Source: Rikenella microfusus (GTDB taxonomy: Bacteria; Bacteroidota; Bacteroidia; Bacteroidales; SZUA-534). Taken from it: DNA of 6,592 bases. Under the pieces are notes generated by a model. That model was not told the origin of the DNA. It saw nothing but the letters and a program-made list of their open reading frames with translations, and searched no databases. The DNA is taken from positions 2,348 to 8,939 of the forward strand of contig DYQV01000088.1 of the NCBI GenBank assembly GCA_020719105.1, read 5' to 3'. Shown here one piece after another: positions 1 through 6,592 of this stretch (its first letter is position 1; the number at the start of each line of letters is the position of its first letter). The position numbers were made by a program, and so were the translations under genes.

Positions 1-145
1 GAGATTAGAGATTAGAATTTAGAGATTAGAAACCTTTTGGAAGAATTGCGGAATTGTGATTTACGATTGCGGATTAGGAAATTCAACAAACCAAAATCAA
101 CTTTCCGAAATCCGAAATTCAAAGACCAGTAACCAGTAAACACCA
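1..145. repeat. Mosaic of heptanucleotide tandem repeats
   Basis: Almost the whole leader before the first gene is built of 7-base units in blocks of different words. Block 1 has ATTAGAG (4-10), ATTAGAA (11-17), TTTAGAG (18-24) and ATTAGAA (25-31); bases 1-3 (GAG) fit the end of an earlier unit, so the array probably continues to the left. Block 2 is AATTGCG, GAATTGT, GATTTAC, GATTGCG, GATTAGG (44-78). Block 3 is TCCGAAA twice then TTCAAAG (104-124). Block 4 follows in the same phase with ACCAGTA twice (125-138). Bases 85-103 do not fit well. The 7-base spacing is seen directly. That these are variable, slippage-prone intergenic repeats is inference, by analogy with the heptamer repeats known in heterocystous cyanobacteria. 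No TAnnTTTG-type promoter is visible here. Confidence 0.75.
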
Positions 146-151
146 CCCATA

Positions 152-889
152 ATGATTTTTTATGTAGCCTTTGACGATACCGATACCTTGGACTGTGGCC
201 GGGGAACAGGAAAAGTAGCCCGATGGTTTGCCAATGAATTGCCCGATGGTTGTAAACAGATAATGGTAGTGAGGCAGCAGTTGCTGCAATCGCCTGAAAT
301 ACCCATGACCTCACATAACAGTTCGTTGTGCTGTGTTATTGAAGCTCCCAATGAAAGCTATCGCACCCTACTCATCGAAAACGGTATCCAACATCTGAAG
401 AATAACTGGATAGAAGGCAGCGATCCCGGTTTTTGTGTAGCATCTGCCACCGATAATCTCAATGATATCATTCAATTTGGACTTACATGCACCCATACCA
501 AAGTGAATCAGCAAGAAGCCATTGTATTAGCTAAAAACATTCATTTGTCGGGGCACGGCGGCACTAATGATGGAATTATTGGTGCTTTAGCCGCCGTGGG
601 TTTAACCCATTTGGGGGAATGCGGCCGAATTGTTGACTTTGCCGACTTACGGGAATTGCCTCAAATTACAACTGCAGAAGAATTGCGGCAGCGGAATTTA
701 TTCCCGGTATCGGTAAATCGTCACGCCGAATATATTCCAGACCAGGATACCATTGACAATCAGGGTTCGCTCCGCCCTCATCTTTGGGCCAAACGGTTGG
801 TGGTGCCTGTGGTTTCCATTGGCGCCAATTCATGGCAAACACTGGTTCAAAAGAAAGAATCCGACCCATTGAACCAATCCGATAATTAA
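152..889 (+). CDS. Stand-alone TiaS kinase-like (TCKD) domain protein
   Basis: This 245-residue protein resembles the N-terminal kinase-like module of archaeal tRNA-Ile2 agmatidine synthetase (TiaS), which uses ATP to phosphorylate C34 of the tRNA before agmatine attachment. Matching landmarks, in order: an acidic FDDTDT strand at residues 7-12 (TiaS has a GIDDTDS-type motif); IPMTSHNSS at 50-58, in the place of TiaS IPxKTRGN; a DPG turn at 91-93, in the place of NPG; and GHGGTNDGIIGALAAVGL at 134-151, close to the G-rich GIIGALAAIG motif of TiaS. The OB-fold and zinc ribbon of full TiaS (about 420 residues) are absent, so it is unlikely to make agmatidine alone. No signal peptide or membrane segment is seen, so it is probably cytoplasmic. 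The ATG at 152 places FDDTD at the very N terminus, as the family expects; no Shine-Dalgarno is present. The ABC exporter gene begins 35 bases downstream on the same strand, so co-transcription is likely. Domain resemblance is fairly sure; substrate is unknown. Confidence 0.72.
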   Translation: MIFYVAFDDTDTLDCGRGTGKVARWFANELPDGCKQIMVVRQQLLQSPEIPMTSHNSSLCCVIEAPNESYRTLLIENGIQHLKNNWIEGSDPGFCVASATDNLNDIIQFGLTCTHTKVNQQEAIVLAKNIHLSGHGGTNDGIIGALAAVGLTHLGECGRIVDFADLRELPQITTAEELRQRNLFPVSVNRHAEYIPDQDTIDNQGSLRPHLWAKRLVVPVVSIGANSWQTLVQKKESDPLNQSDN

Positions 890-924
890 AAAATAACCGC
901 AATTAACATATTTAAGCATTAAGA

Positions 925-2676
925 ATGAATACAACCGGCAAACGACTGTACCAATATATTATAAAGCAAAAGAAAAAAATTGCTCTGGGAATTTTAGCCA
1001 CCCTGCTCATGGGTTTGGTAGAACTGGCCACCGGCGGGTTGTTGAAATGGTTGACCAATCTTTTTGGCAAACTGCAGGGAAGCATTTTCGGTGTAGGCTC
1101 CGATTTAATTACCCTTCCCCTAAGGTTTAATGTTAAAGTCCCCATTCTGGACCAGAAAATCAATTTTATTGACACCGTCCTAAAAGGTCCCGACCAAATA
1201 TTCGGAGGAATGGTTATTCTCTGTTTTATATTCTTGGCTTTATATTTATTGCTGGCCCTATTCAATTATTTGCGCCGGGTATTTATGAATGCCGCCACAC
1301 AGCGCATTTTACAAAATTTCAAAGAAGACATCTACAATAAAATCCTCAAACTGCCTTTTTCGTTTTTCAGCAACAACAAAACCGGCGATATGGTTTCCCG
1401 CATCACCTACGATGTGGCCACTCTTACTGAAATTATTGACTTGTTGATTGAAGTAGCTCGGGCACTGGTGTACATGGTTATTTTTATACCGGTAATGTTT
1501 TACATCAGTTGGCAGTTATCGCTTTTTACCATCCTCTTTTTTCCGCTATCGGTTTTACTAATCGATTACGTTACCCGAAAAATAAAACGGGTAAGTAAAA
1601 GTATCAGCGACAATGTGGGCGACTATACCGCCTTTCTCGAAGAACGGATTAACCGGTTTAAACTAATTAAAAGCTATGGAAAAGAAGCCGAAGAAAGTAA
1701 AACGTTCAGTCGGTTGGTAGATGAAAATTATGGGCACAACCTAAGGCTTATAAAATTAAAGTATAGCATGAACCCCACCAACGACTTTTTGGGAATGGTT
1801 TTATTGGCAGTTGTTTACCTCTTTTATAGTTATAAAATTACCCACAGCACAACTACCTTAGGCGATATAGTCCTTTTCCTATTTCTCGTGAAAACCGCAT
1901 TCAAACCCATCAAAAAAGTGGCCGAAGCTTGGGGTCAATTGCATGTGGCCTTAGTGAGTACCCGAAAAATATTCTTGTTGCTCGATCAACCGGAAGAAAA
2001 CCAAAATTCAAGTACACCAGATAAACCCTTACTTCCTATTGAACAGATTGAATTCAATAAGGTGAGTTTTGCCTATCAAGGCGATACAAGAACCGTTTTG
2101 AATCAGATTAAATTCACTGTCAAGAAAGGCGATATTATTGCCATAAAAGGAAAATCAGGAGCCGGGAAATCCACTCTATTGAATCTTTTGCCGGCATTCT
2201 ACTTGCCGATTTCCGGTTCCATTTTTGTTAACGGGAAACCGTATAACTCATTTTCCTTATCGGCTATACGCAAAGCTATCATTTTGGTTGATGCTCCGGC
2301 CCCACTCATCAATGGAACACTGCTTGAAAACCTTACCTATGCTGGTAATAAACCTACAGAAAAATCCCTAACGACCTATCATCAATTCTTAGGGTTACCC
2401 GAATCCATTCAGTGGAATCAATTCGTTGGGAAAGAGGGAATCAACCTTTCGCAGGGGCAACAGCAAAAACTGGCATTTCTGAGGGCACTTTTAGCGGAAC
2501 CTCAAGTGCTAATTTTGGATGAAGTTTTCTCATCGCTCGATAATGATGACATCCATTTTATGTTTGAGGCCTGTAAAAATATCCCTTTGGTATTTATAGT
2601 GAGCCGTAAACCGGAATTGTTGCAATACGCTAACCGAAAACTACTTCTCCACAATGGGCAAATTGATGAGATTTAA
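925..2676 (+). CDS. ABC exporter half-transporter (MsbA-like), altered NBD
   Basis: The 583-residue protein is an inner-membrane exporter subunit with the membrane domain fused before the ATPase, near the usual length for a half-transporter. Probable membrane segments lie near residues 17-41, 94-116, 178-197, 199-216, 287-304 and 312-329. The loop between the first two (about 42-93) is longer than in MsbA-type proteins. The ATPase domain (about 371-583) has A-loop Tyr384, Walker A GKSGAGKST at 409-417, signature LSQGQ at 508-512, Walker B VLILDE ending in Glu533, and D-loop SSLD at 536-539. Two switch residues differ: the Q-loop position holds Asp456 (LVDAPAPL) and the H-switch position holds Ser560 (FIVSRKPEL). 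LSQGQ itself is a normal variant in this class. Such changes suggest slow ATP turnover or pairing with another subunit, but the catalytic Glu is kept. The substrate (lipid, peptide or drug) cannot be read. The gene follows the TiaS-like gene by 35 bases, and its TAA overlaps the stop of the convergent lipoprotein gene. Confidence 0.9.
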   Translation: MNTTGKRLYQYIIKQKKKIALGILATLLMGLVELATGGLLKWLTNLFGKLQGSIFGVGSDLITLPLRFNVKVPILDQKINFIDTVLKGPDQIFGGMVILCFIFLALYLLLALFNYLRRVFMNAATQRILQNFKEDIYNKILKLPFSFFSNNKTGDMVSRITYDVATLTEIIDLLIEVARALVYMVIFIPVMFYISWQLSLFTILFFPLSVLLIDYVTRKIKRVSKSISDNVGDYTAFLEERINRFKLIKSYGKEAEESKTFSRLVDENYGHNLRLIKLKYSMNPTNDFLGMVLLAVVYLFYSYKITHSTTTLGDIVLFLFLVKTAFKPIKKVAEAWGQLHVALVSTRKIFLLLDQPEENQNSSTPDKPLLPIEQIEFNKVSFAYQGDTRTVLNQIKFTVKKGDIIAIKGKSGAGKSTLLNLLPAFYLPISGSIFVNGKPYNSFSLSAIRKAIILVDAPAPLINGTLLENLTYAGNKPTEKSLTTYHQFLGLPESIQWNQFVGKEGINLSQGQQQKLAFLRALLAEPQVLILDEVFSSLDNDDIHFMFEACKNIPLVFIVSRKPELLQYANRKLLLHNGQIDEI

Positions 2677-3539
2677 TCCATAATTACACCCCACTCCACG
2701 GCTGTAAATCCATTTCTGGAGAATGAACTGGAAATAGGTTCATCTATGATTGCATTGGTTTGACTGCCTTTGATACAATAAAACAATCGGTAAAAAACTT
2801 CGGGTTTAACCGAAAACCCAACTTCTATAACTCTATCTATGGACTCTTTGGTTTGGGGAAATATGGTATAATAAGGGAATTCTTTCAAGCGGGGAATCCA
2901 GTACTCCACAAAATCATTGATTTCATCTTCGGTAAACCCACGGCTATCCATATCAGCTTTGATAAAGGCTTCCAACTTGCTTTGTTCCAAACACCAGCCA
3001 TTTTTCCGTTGCCAGATATTTGGTTGTGCGCTCTCGTAAAATAAGTAGTTATATTGGTCATCAATAGTACTATTGGGTTCAACATTTACGCACCATCCAT
3101 TTCGATATTCTGGAATAGATGCAATCACCTCGCCTCCTTTAGGAAAACTAAGTGAAACGCAAATGTTACAGTTTTTCTTTGGATACAAATATATATTTGG
3201 TTTATAAACTATTGCCCAATCATAAATGGTGTCAGTCAATACATCGGTATTTTCTCCGTTAAAAGCCGTCAAACTAACAATGGTAGTCATCGACTGGGTA
3301 TAGATATGTACAGGATTTTCCTGTGTTGAAGTAGTACTATCCCCAAAATCCCACAAGTACGAAGTTGCTTGTGTTGAACAGTTTTCAAACCAAATGGTAT
3401 CTATACCTGGAAAAGGCCCATAATAACCAATGTTAGAGCGGTTATAAGTAAAACAGGCCTCAGGGGTCATAGAATCGTTCGTTTCACAACCTAAAAGAAC
3501 TATTGAAACGTAAAACAACGAAATGATTTTATTTTTCAT
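2673..3539 (-). CDS. PKD-domain lipoprotein with KPxIYLYP domain
   Basis: A 288-residue exported protein of unknown function. The N terminus (MKNKIISLFY followed by VSIVLLGC) is a lipoprotein signal with a lipobox LLGC, giving lipidated Cys18 as the mature first residue; it should sit in the inner or outer membrane facing the periplasm or the cell surface. Residues about 25-107 form a PKD (Ig-like) domain with the diagnostic YLWDFGDS at 61-68. From about 113 a second domain starts with KPNIYLYP (113-120), contains PEYRNGWCV (143-151) and YNYLFYES (163-170), and ends with GFTAVEWG (277-284). I recall this KPxIYLYP...GFTxVEWG arrangement from uncharacterised proteins of Bacteroidota and Firmicutes. 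Several cysteines (123, 126, 149, 183, 255) could form disulphides outside the cytoplasm. No catalytic motif is recognised. The ATG at 3539 is chosen because it puts the signal peptide directly at the start. It stands alone on this strand, divergent from ppdK. Confidence 0.88.
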   Translation of the reverse strand: MKNKIISLFYVSIVLLGCETNDSMTPEACFTYNRSNIGYYGPFPGIDTIWFENCSTQATSYLWDFGDSTTSTQENPVHIYTQSMTTIVSLTAFNGENTDVLTDTIYDWAIVYKPNIYLYPKKNCNICVSLSFPKGGEVIASIPEYRNGWCVNVEPNSTIDDQYNYLFYESAQPNIWQRKNGWCLEQSKLEAFIKADMDSRGFTEDEINDFVEYWIPRLKEFPYYTIFPQTKESIDRVIEVGFSVKPEVFYRLFYCIKGSQTNAIIDEPISSSFSRNGFTAVEWGVIMD

Positions 3540-3677
3540 GGCTATTAAGATAAAGTTTTGTTTCTTTCTACATTGTAGGGATGCTGTGCATGAGGATTAA
3601 GATGCGTTTAATTTTAATCGATAACAAAAAAACTTAACCAATTATTTATTAGATTAATGTAACAATTTTATCCATAT

Positions 3678-3710
3678 TTAGCTCAATATTTTTAAAATAT
3701 TGTAATTTAG
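3678..3710 (+). promoter_or_regulatory. Possible ppdK promoter, Bacteroidota type
   Basis: In the 247-base A/T-rich region between the divergent lipoprotein and ppdK genes, TAATTTAG at 3703-3710 differs by one base from the Bacteroidota -7 consensus TAnnTTTG. A weak TTAG at 3678-3681 could serve as the -33 box, with a spacing of 21 bases. Transcription would then begin near 3717 and give a leader of about 70 bases. The match is weak and rests on consensus alone. No convincing promoter for the minus-strand lipoprotein gene is seen in the same region. Confidence 0.3.
3684..3702. promoter_or_regulatory. 19-base palindrome, operator candidate
   Basis: CAATATTTT (3684-3692) and AAAATATTG (3694-3702) are perfect inverted 9-base arms around a single T. 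The palindrome fills the space just before the TAATTTAG box, which is where a repressor or activator of ppdK could bind. The symmetry is seen directly; the regulatory role is inference. In A/T-rich DNA such a palindrome can arise by chance. It is not followed by a T-run typical of an intrinsic terminator for either flanking gene. Confidence 0.35.
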
Positions 3711-3786
3711 CGGGGCTCAAAAAAGCTTTCAAAAATATTAAATAACGAGCTATTAAATTGATAATCTAATATAAATTTAAGCAATT

Positions 3787-6510
3787 ATGTCACAAAAAAA
3801 ACGTGTTTATTTCTTTGGTGCCCGAAAGGCAGAAGGTAAAGCAGAAATGAAAAACCTGCTTGGCGGTAAAGGTGCCAATCTGGCCGAGATGTGTCTATTA
3901 GGTCTTCCTGTACCTGCAGGGTTTACCATTACTACAGAAACTTGTAACGATTACTATGAAAATAATAATCAACTACCAGCCGACCTTTTAGACCAGGTTT
4001 GGGCTGCCATGAAGGAGACTGAGCAGATTATGGGAATGAAATATGGCGATTCTGAGAATCCACTGTTGATCAGTTGCCGTTCAGGTGCCCGCAGTTCTAT
4101 GCCCGGTATGATGGATACCGTTTTGAATATTGGCTTGAGTTCTGCTACCATCCCCGGTCTTTTAAAGAAAACCAACAACCCGCGTTTTGTTTGGGATTCA
4201 TACCGCCGCTTGATTATGATGTATGCCGATGTGGTGATGGAAAAAGCCGAAGGATTGGAAACCGATGGCAAAGGCATCCGCAAACAACTGGATGATATGT
4301 TGGATGAATACAAACACAGCAAAGGACTAAAATCAGATACTGACCTTTCAGCCGATGATTTGAAACACATTGCCGAAGAGTTCAAAAAAAGGGTGAAATC
4401 AGCTCTTGGTAAAGAATTCCCCGATGATGCAAAAGAACAGTTAGTGGGTGGTATCATGGCAGTATTCAAAAGCTGGAATGGTAAAAAAGCCGTTTCATAC
4501 CGCCGCATCGAAGGCATTCCCGATTCATGGGGAACTGCAGTAAACGTGCAATCGATGGTATTCGGTAACATGGGCGATTCATCGGCTACCGGTGTTGCCT
4601 TTACCCGTAACCCTGCCACAGGCGATAACATTTTCTATGGTGAATGGTTGGTAAACGCCCAAGGCGAAGACGTTGTGGCTGGTATCCGCACTCCAAACCC
4701 ACTGAACGACGACACAAAGAACGAGCAGAACAAACATTTGCACAGCATGCAGGAGTCAATGTCAGGAACTTATAAAGAATTGGATGATATCCGCACCAAA
4801 CTGGAAACTGCGTTCAAAGATATGTTGGATATTGAGTTTACCATTCAGGAAGGAACATTGTACATGTTGCAATGCCGCGCCGGTAAACGCACCGGGACTG
4901 CTGCTTTGAACATGGCAATGGATATGTTGCATGAAAAACTGATTGACGAAAAAACCGCCGTAATGCGCGTTGACCCGGTTCAATTGGATGAATTGCTACA
5001 CCCAATCTGTGACCCAACTGCTGAGAAAAAAGTAACTCCTATCGTTAAAGGCTTACCAGCCGGACCCGGTGCCGCTGTAGGTAAAGTGGTATTTACTGCT
5101 GAAGATGCTGTGGCTTGGTTCCGCAAAGGTGAAAAAGTTATCCTTCTCCGCGAAGAAACAAACCCCGAAGATGTGGAAGGAATGCGCGCTGCCGAAGGTA
5201 TTCTTACCGCCCGTGGAGGTATGACTTCACACGCCGCTTTGGTGGCCCGTGGTTGGGGAAAATGCTGTATTGTAGGTGCAGGTGGTATGCATGTAGATGT
5301 GAATGCTAAAATTGCGAAAATACCCGGAACCACCATCATAATTAAAGAAGGCGATGTGTTGACCCTTAACGGTACCAAAGGTCACGTTTATACGGGAGCT
5401 ATAACATTGATGGATGCTACTGAAAATCCACGCTTCCAGGAATTTATGACCATAGTTGATAAGTACCGCAAAATGGGCGTACGCACCAATGCCGAAACCC
5501 CCGCTGATGCTAAAGTTGCCCGTGATTACGGTGCCGAAGGTATTGGATTGTTCCGCACCGAGCACATGTTCTATGGCAAAGGTTCAGAGCAACCCTTATT
5601 CTTGTTGCGCAAAATGATCCTAAGCGAAGGCGAGAAAGAACGAATCAGCGCATTAAATGAATTATCGGTATTTGTTAAAAAAGATATTAAGGAAACCCTT
5701 TTGGCCATGGATACCCTGCCGGTGACTTTCCGTTTGTTGGATCCACCGTTGCACGAATTCGTTCCACAAAGTGCCGAAAAACAAGCGGAGTTGGCTAAAG
5801 CATTGGGAATATCTGCCGAAGCAATTGCAAAACGTGGAGAGGCATTGCATGAGTCGAACCCAATGATGGGACACCGTGGAGTTCGTTTAGGTGTAACCTA
5901 TCCTGAAGTTACCGAAATGCAAATCCGCGCTATTTTGGAAGCTACAGCTGAACTTCTTAAAGAAGGACATCACCCACATCCCGAATTGATGGTTCCGGTA
6001 ACTTGCGACGTGGCTGAATTGGATGTTACCAAAGTTATTTTTAACAAAGTTATGGCTGAAGTAAGTGCTAAATTTGGTATGAAATCCATTGATTGCAAAT
6101 ACGGCACCATGATTGAAATTCCACGCGCTTGTTTGTTAGCCGACCGTATGGCAAAAACCGCTGAATTCTTCTCATTCGGTACCAACGACTTAACCCAGAT
6201 GACCTTTGGTTTTAGCCGCGACGATACCGGTGGTTTTATGAACGACTATCTGGACAAAAAAATATTGGCTTCCGATCCTTTCCAAACCATCGACCAGAGT
6301 GGTGTAGGACAACTGATTGAAATGGCTGTAACCAAAGGACGTGCTACCCGTGGTGATTTAAAAGTGGGTATTTGCGGTGAACAAGGTGGCGACCCTGCAT
6401 CAGTTGAATTCTGCTTCAAAGCCGGATTAAACTATGTAAGCTGCTCTCCATTCCGCGTTCCAATTGCCCGTTTGGCTGCTGCTCAATCAAGCATTAAGTT
6501 TGGTAAGTAA
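3787..6510 (+). CDS. ppdK: Pyruvate, phosphate dikinase
   Basis: The 907-residue cytoplasmic enzyme interconverts pyruvate + ATP + phosphate and phosphoenolpyruvate + AMP + pyrophosphate, serving gluconeogenesis or PPi-linked glycolysis. It is full length for the family (about 870-910). The N-terminal ATP-grasp part has GGKGANLAEM at 26-35 and the SCRSGARSSMPGMMDT region at 96-111. The central swivelling domain carries the phosphorylated His482 in GGMTSHAALVARGWG, preceded by Thr480, the position used by PPDK regulatory proteins for inactivation. The C-terminal TIM barrel for pyruvate/PEP has GLFRTEHMF (Arg590), TFRLLDPPLHEF (Arg649), GTMIEIPRA (Glu777), FFSFGTNDLTQ (Asn800, Asp801) and the catalytic Cys863 in GICGEQGGDP. 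All expected active-site residues are present, and GGMTSH plus GICGEQGGDP fit PPDK better than PEP synthase. The ATG at 3787 gives the expected N terminus; there is no Shine-Dalgarno. It appears monocistronic, with a terminator 24 bases after the stop. No regulatory-protein gene lies in this window. Confidence 0.98.
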   Translation: MSQKKRVYFFGARKAEGKAEMKNLLGGKGANLAEMCLLGLPVPAGFTITTETCNDYYENNNQLPADLLDQVWAAMKETEQIMGMKYGDSENPLLISCRSGARSSMPGMMDTVLNIGLSSATIPGLLKKTNNPRFVWDSYRRLIMMYADVVMEKAEGLETDGKGIRKQLDDMLDEYKHSKGLKSDTDLSADDLKHIAEEFKKRVKSALGKEFPDDAKEQLVGGIMAVFKSWNGKKAVSYRRIEGIPDSWGTAVNVQSMVFGNMGDSSATGVAFTRNPATGDNIFYGEWLVNAQGEDVVAGIRTPNPLNDDTKNEQNKHLHSMQESMSGTYKELDDIRTKLETAFKDMLDIEFTIQEGTLYMLQCRAGKRTGTAALNMAMDMLHEKLIDEKTAVMRVDPVQLDELLHPICDPTAEKKVTPIVKGLPAGPGAAVGKVVFTAEDAVAWFRKGEKVILLREETNPEDVEGMRAAEGILTARGGMTSHAALVARGWGKCCIVGAGGMHVDVNAKIAKIPGTTIIIKEGDVLTLNGTKGHVYTGAITLMDATENPRFQEFMTIVDKYRKMGVRTNAETPADAKVARDYGAEGIGLFRTEHMFYGKGSEQPLFLLRKMILSEGEKERISALNELSVFVKKDIKETLLAMDTLPVTFRLLDPPLHEFVPQSAEKQAELAKALGISAEAIAKRGEALHESNPMMGHRGVRLGVTYPEVTEMQIRAILEATAELLKEGHHPHPELMVPVTCDVAELDVTKVIFNKVMAEVSAKFGMKSIDCKYGTMIEIPRACLLADRMAKTAEFFSFGTNDLTQMTFGFSRDDTGGFMNDYLDKKILASDPFQTIDQSGVGQLIEMAVTKGRATRGDLKVGICGEQGGDPASVEFCFKAGLNYVSCSPFRVPIARLAAAQSSIKFGK

Positions 6511-6533
6511 TTAACAAATTTTCGATAAAACAG

Positions 6534-6562
6534 AAACCGCCCTCAAAAGGGGCGGTTTTTTT
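6534..6562 (+). terminator. Intrinsic terminator after ppdK
   Basis: A perfect 9-base stem, AAACCGCCC (6534-6542) with GGGCGGTTT (6550-6558), closes a 7-base loop and runs into an unbroken T-tract to 6562. It starts 24 bases after the ppdK stop codon and is the normal shape of a Rho-independent terminator. The remaining 30 bases of the window are A/T-rich and show nothing else that I can name. Confidence 0.93.
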
Positions 6563-6592
6563 GTTTTAATAAAGTTGTATTGTATAATTTTA

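Noticed and set aside
1..145. CRISPR array
   Set aside because: The repeats are 7 bases long with no spacers of constant size, and no cas gene is present.
12..314. A minus-strand open frame across the heptamer region and the start of the TiaS-like gene
   Set aside because: Part of it is translated repeat, and the rest is antisense to the conserved DDTD region.
912..1265. A 117-codon minus-strand open frame over the start of the ABC gene
   Set aside because: It overlaps the first membrane segments of a well-supported exporter and shows no family resemblance.
2760..3044. A 94-codon plus-strand open frame opposite the lipoprotein gene
   Set aside because: It lies fully within the conserved lipoprotein domain and shows no motif of its own.
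3568..3578. Short palindrome CTACA-T-TGTAG upstream of the lipoprotein gene
   Set aside because: Five-base arms are too short to separate from chance, and no promoter box can be tied to it.
3648..3770. Inverted pair ATTAGATTA (3648-3656) and TAATCTAAT (3762-3770)
   Set aside because: The arms are A/T-rich and 105 bases apart in low-complexity DNA; chance is the simpler explanation.
3969..4631. A 220-codon open frame on the minus strand inside ppdK
   Set aside because: The plus strand encodes conserved PPDK motifs throughout this stretch; the reverse frame shows no recognisable domain and looks like a codon-bias shadow.

Overview
The window looks like a chromosomal piece from a member of the Bacteroidota. 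None of the four protein start codons has a recognisable Shine-Dalgarno sequence, and the leaders are A/T-rich, as is usual in that phylum. One gene encodes a PKD-domain lipoprotein of a kind common there. The only promoter-like element resembles the Bacteroidota TAnnTTTG -7 box. The genus cannot be read from the sequence alone.

Layout: positions 1-145 hold a mosaic of heptanucleotide repeats (four different 7-base words) that runs off the left edge. Right after it, 152-889 (+) encodes a 245-residue protein that resembles only the kinase-like (TCKD) part of the archaeal tRNA-Ile2 agmatidine synthetase TiaS. After 35 bases, 925-2676 (+) encodes a half-size ABC exporter (six membrane segments plus ATPase) in which the Q-loop glutamine and the H-switch histidine are replaced. 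The two genes are probably co-transcribed. On the minus strand, 2673-3539 encodes a lipoprotein with a PKD domain and an uncharacterised 'KPxIYLYP...GFTxVEWG' domain. Its stop codon and that of the ABC gene are both read from one TTAA. A 247-base A/T-rich divergent region follows, with a 19-base palindrome and a possible promoter. Then 3787-6510 (+) encodes a complete pyruvate, phosphate dikinase (ppdK), followed by a clear intrinsic terminator at 6534-6562.

How the genes fit together: ppdK has its own upstream region and terminator and looks like a single-gene unit of central carbon metabolism (reversible pyruvate/PEP interconversion). The TiaS-like gene and the ABC exporter may form a two-gene unit, but the sequence does not show a shared pathway. 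The lipoprotein gene stands alone, divergent from ppdK. I see no mobile element, tRNA, rRNA, CRISPR array or phage gene. The least explained items are the stand-alone TiaS kinase-like protein, the altered ATPase motifs of the exporter, and the heptamer mosaic. I do not see a clearly new multi-gene system.
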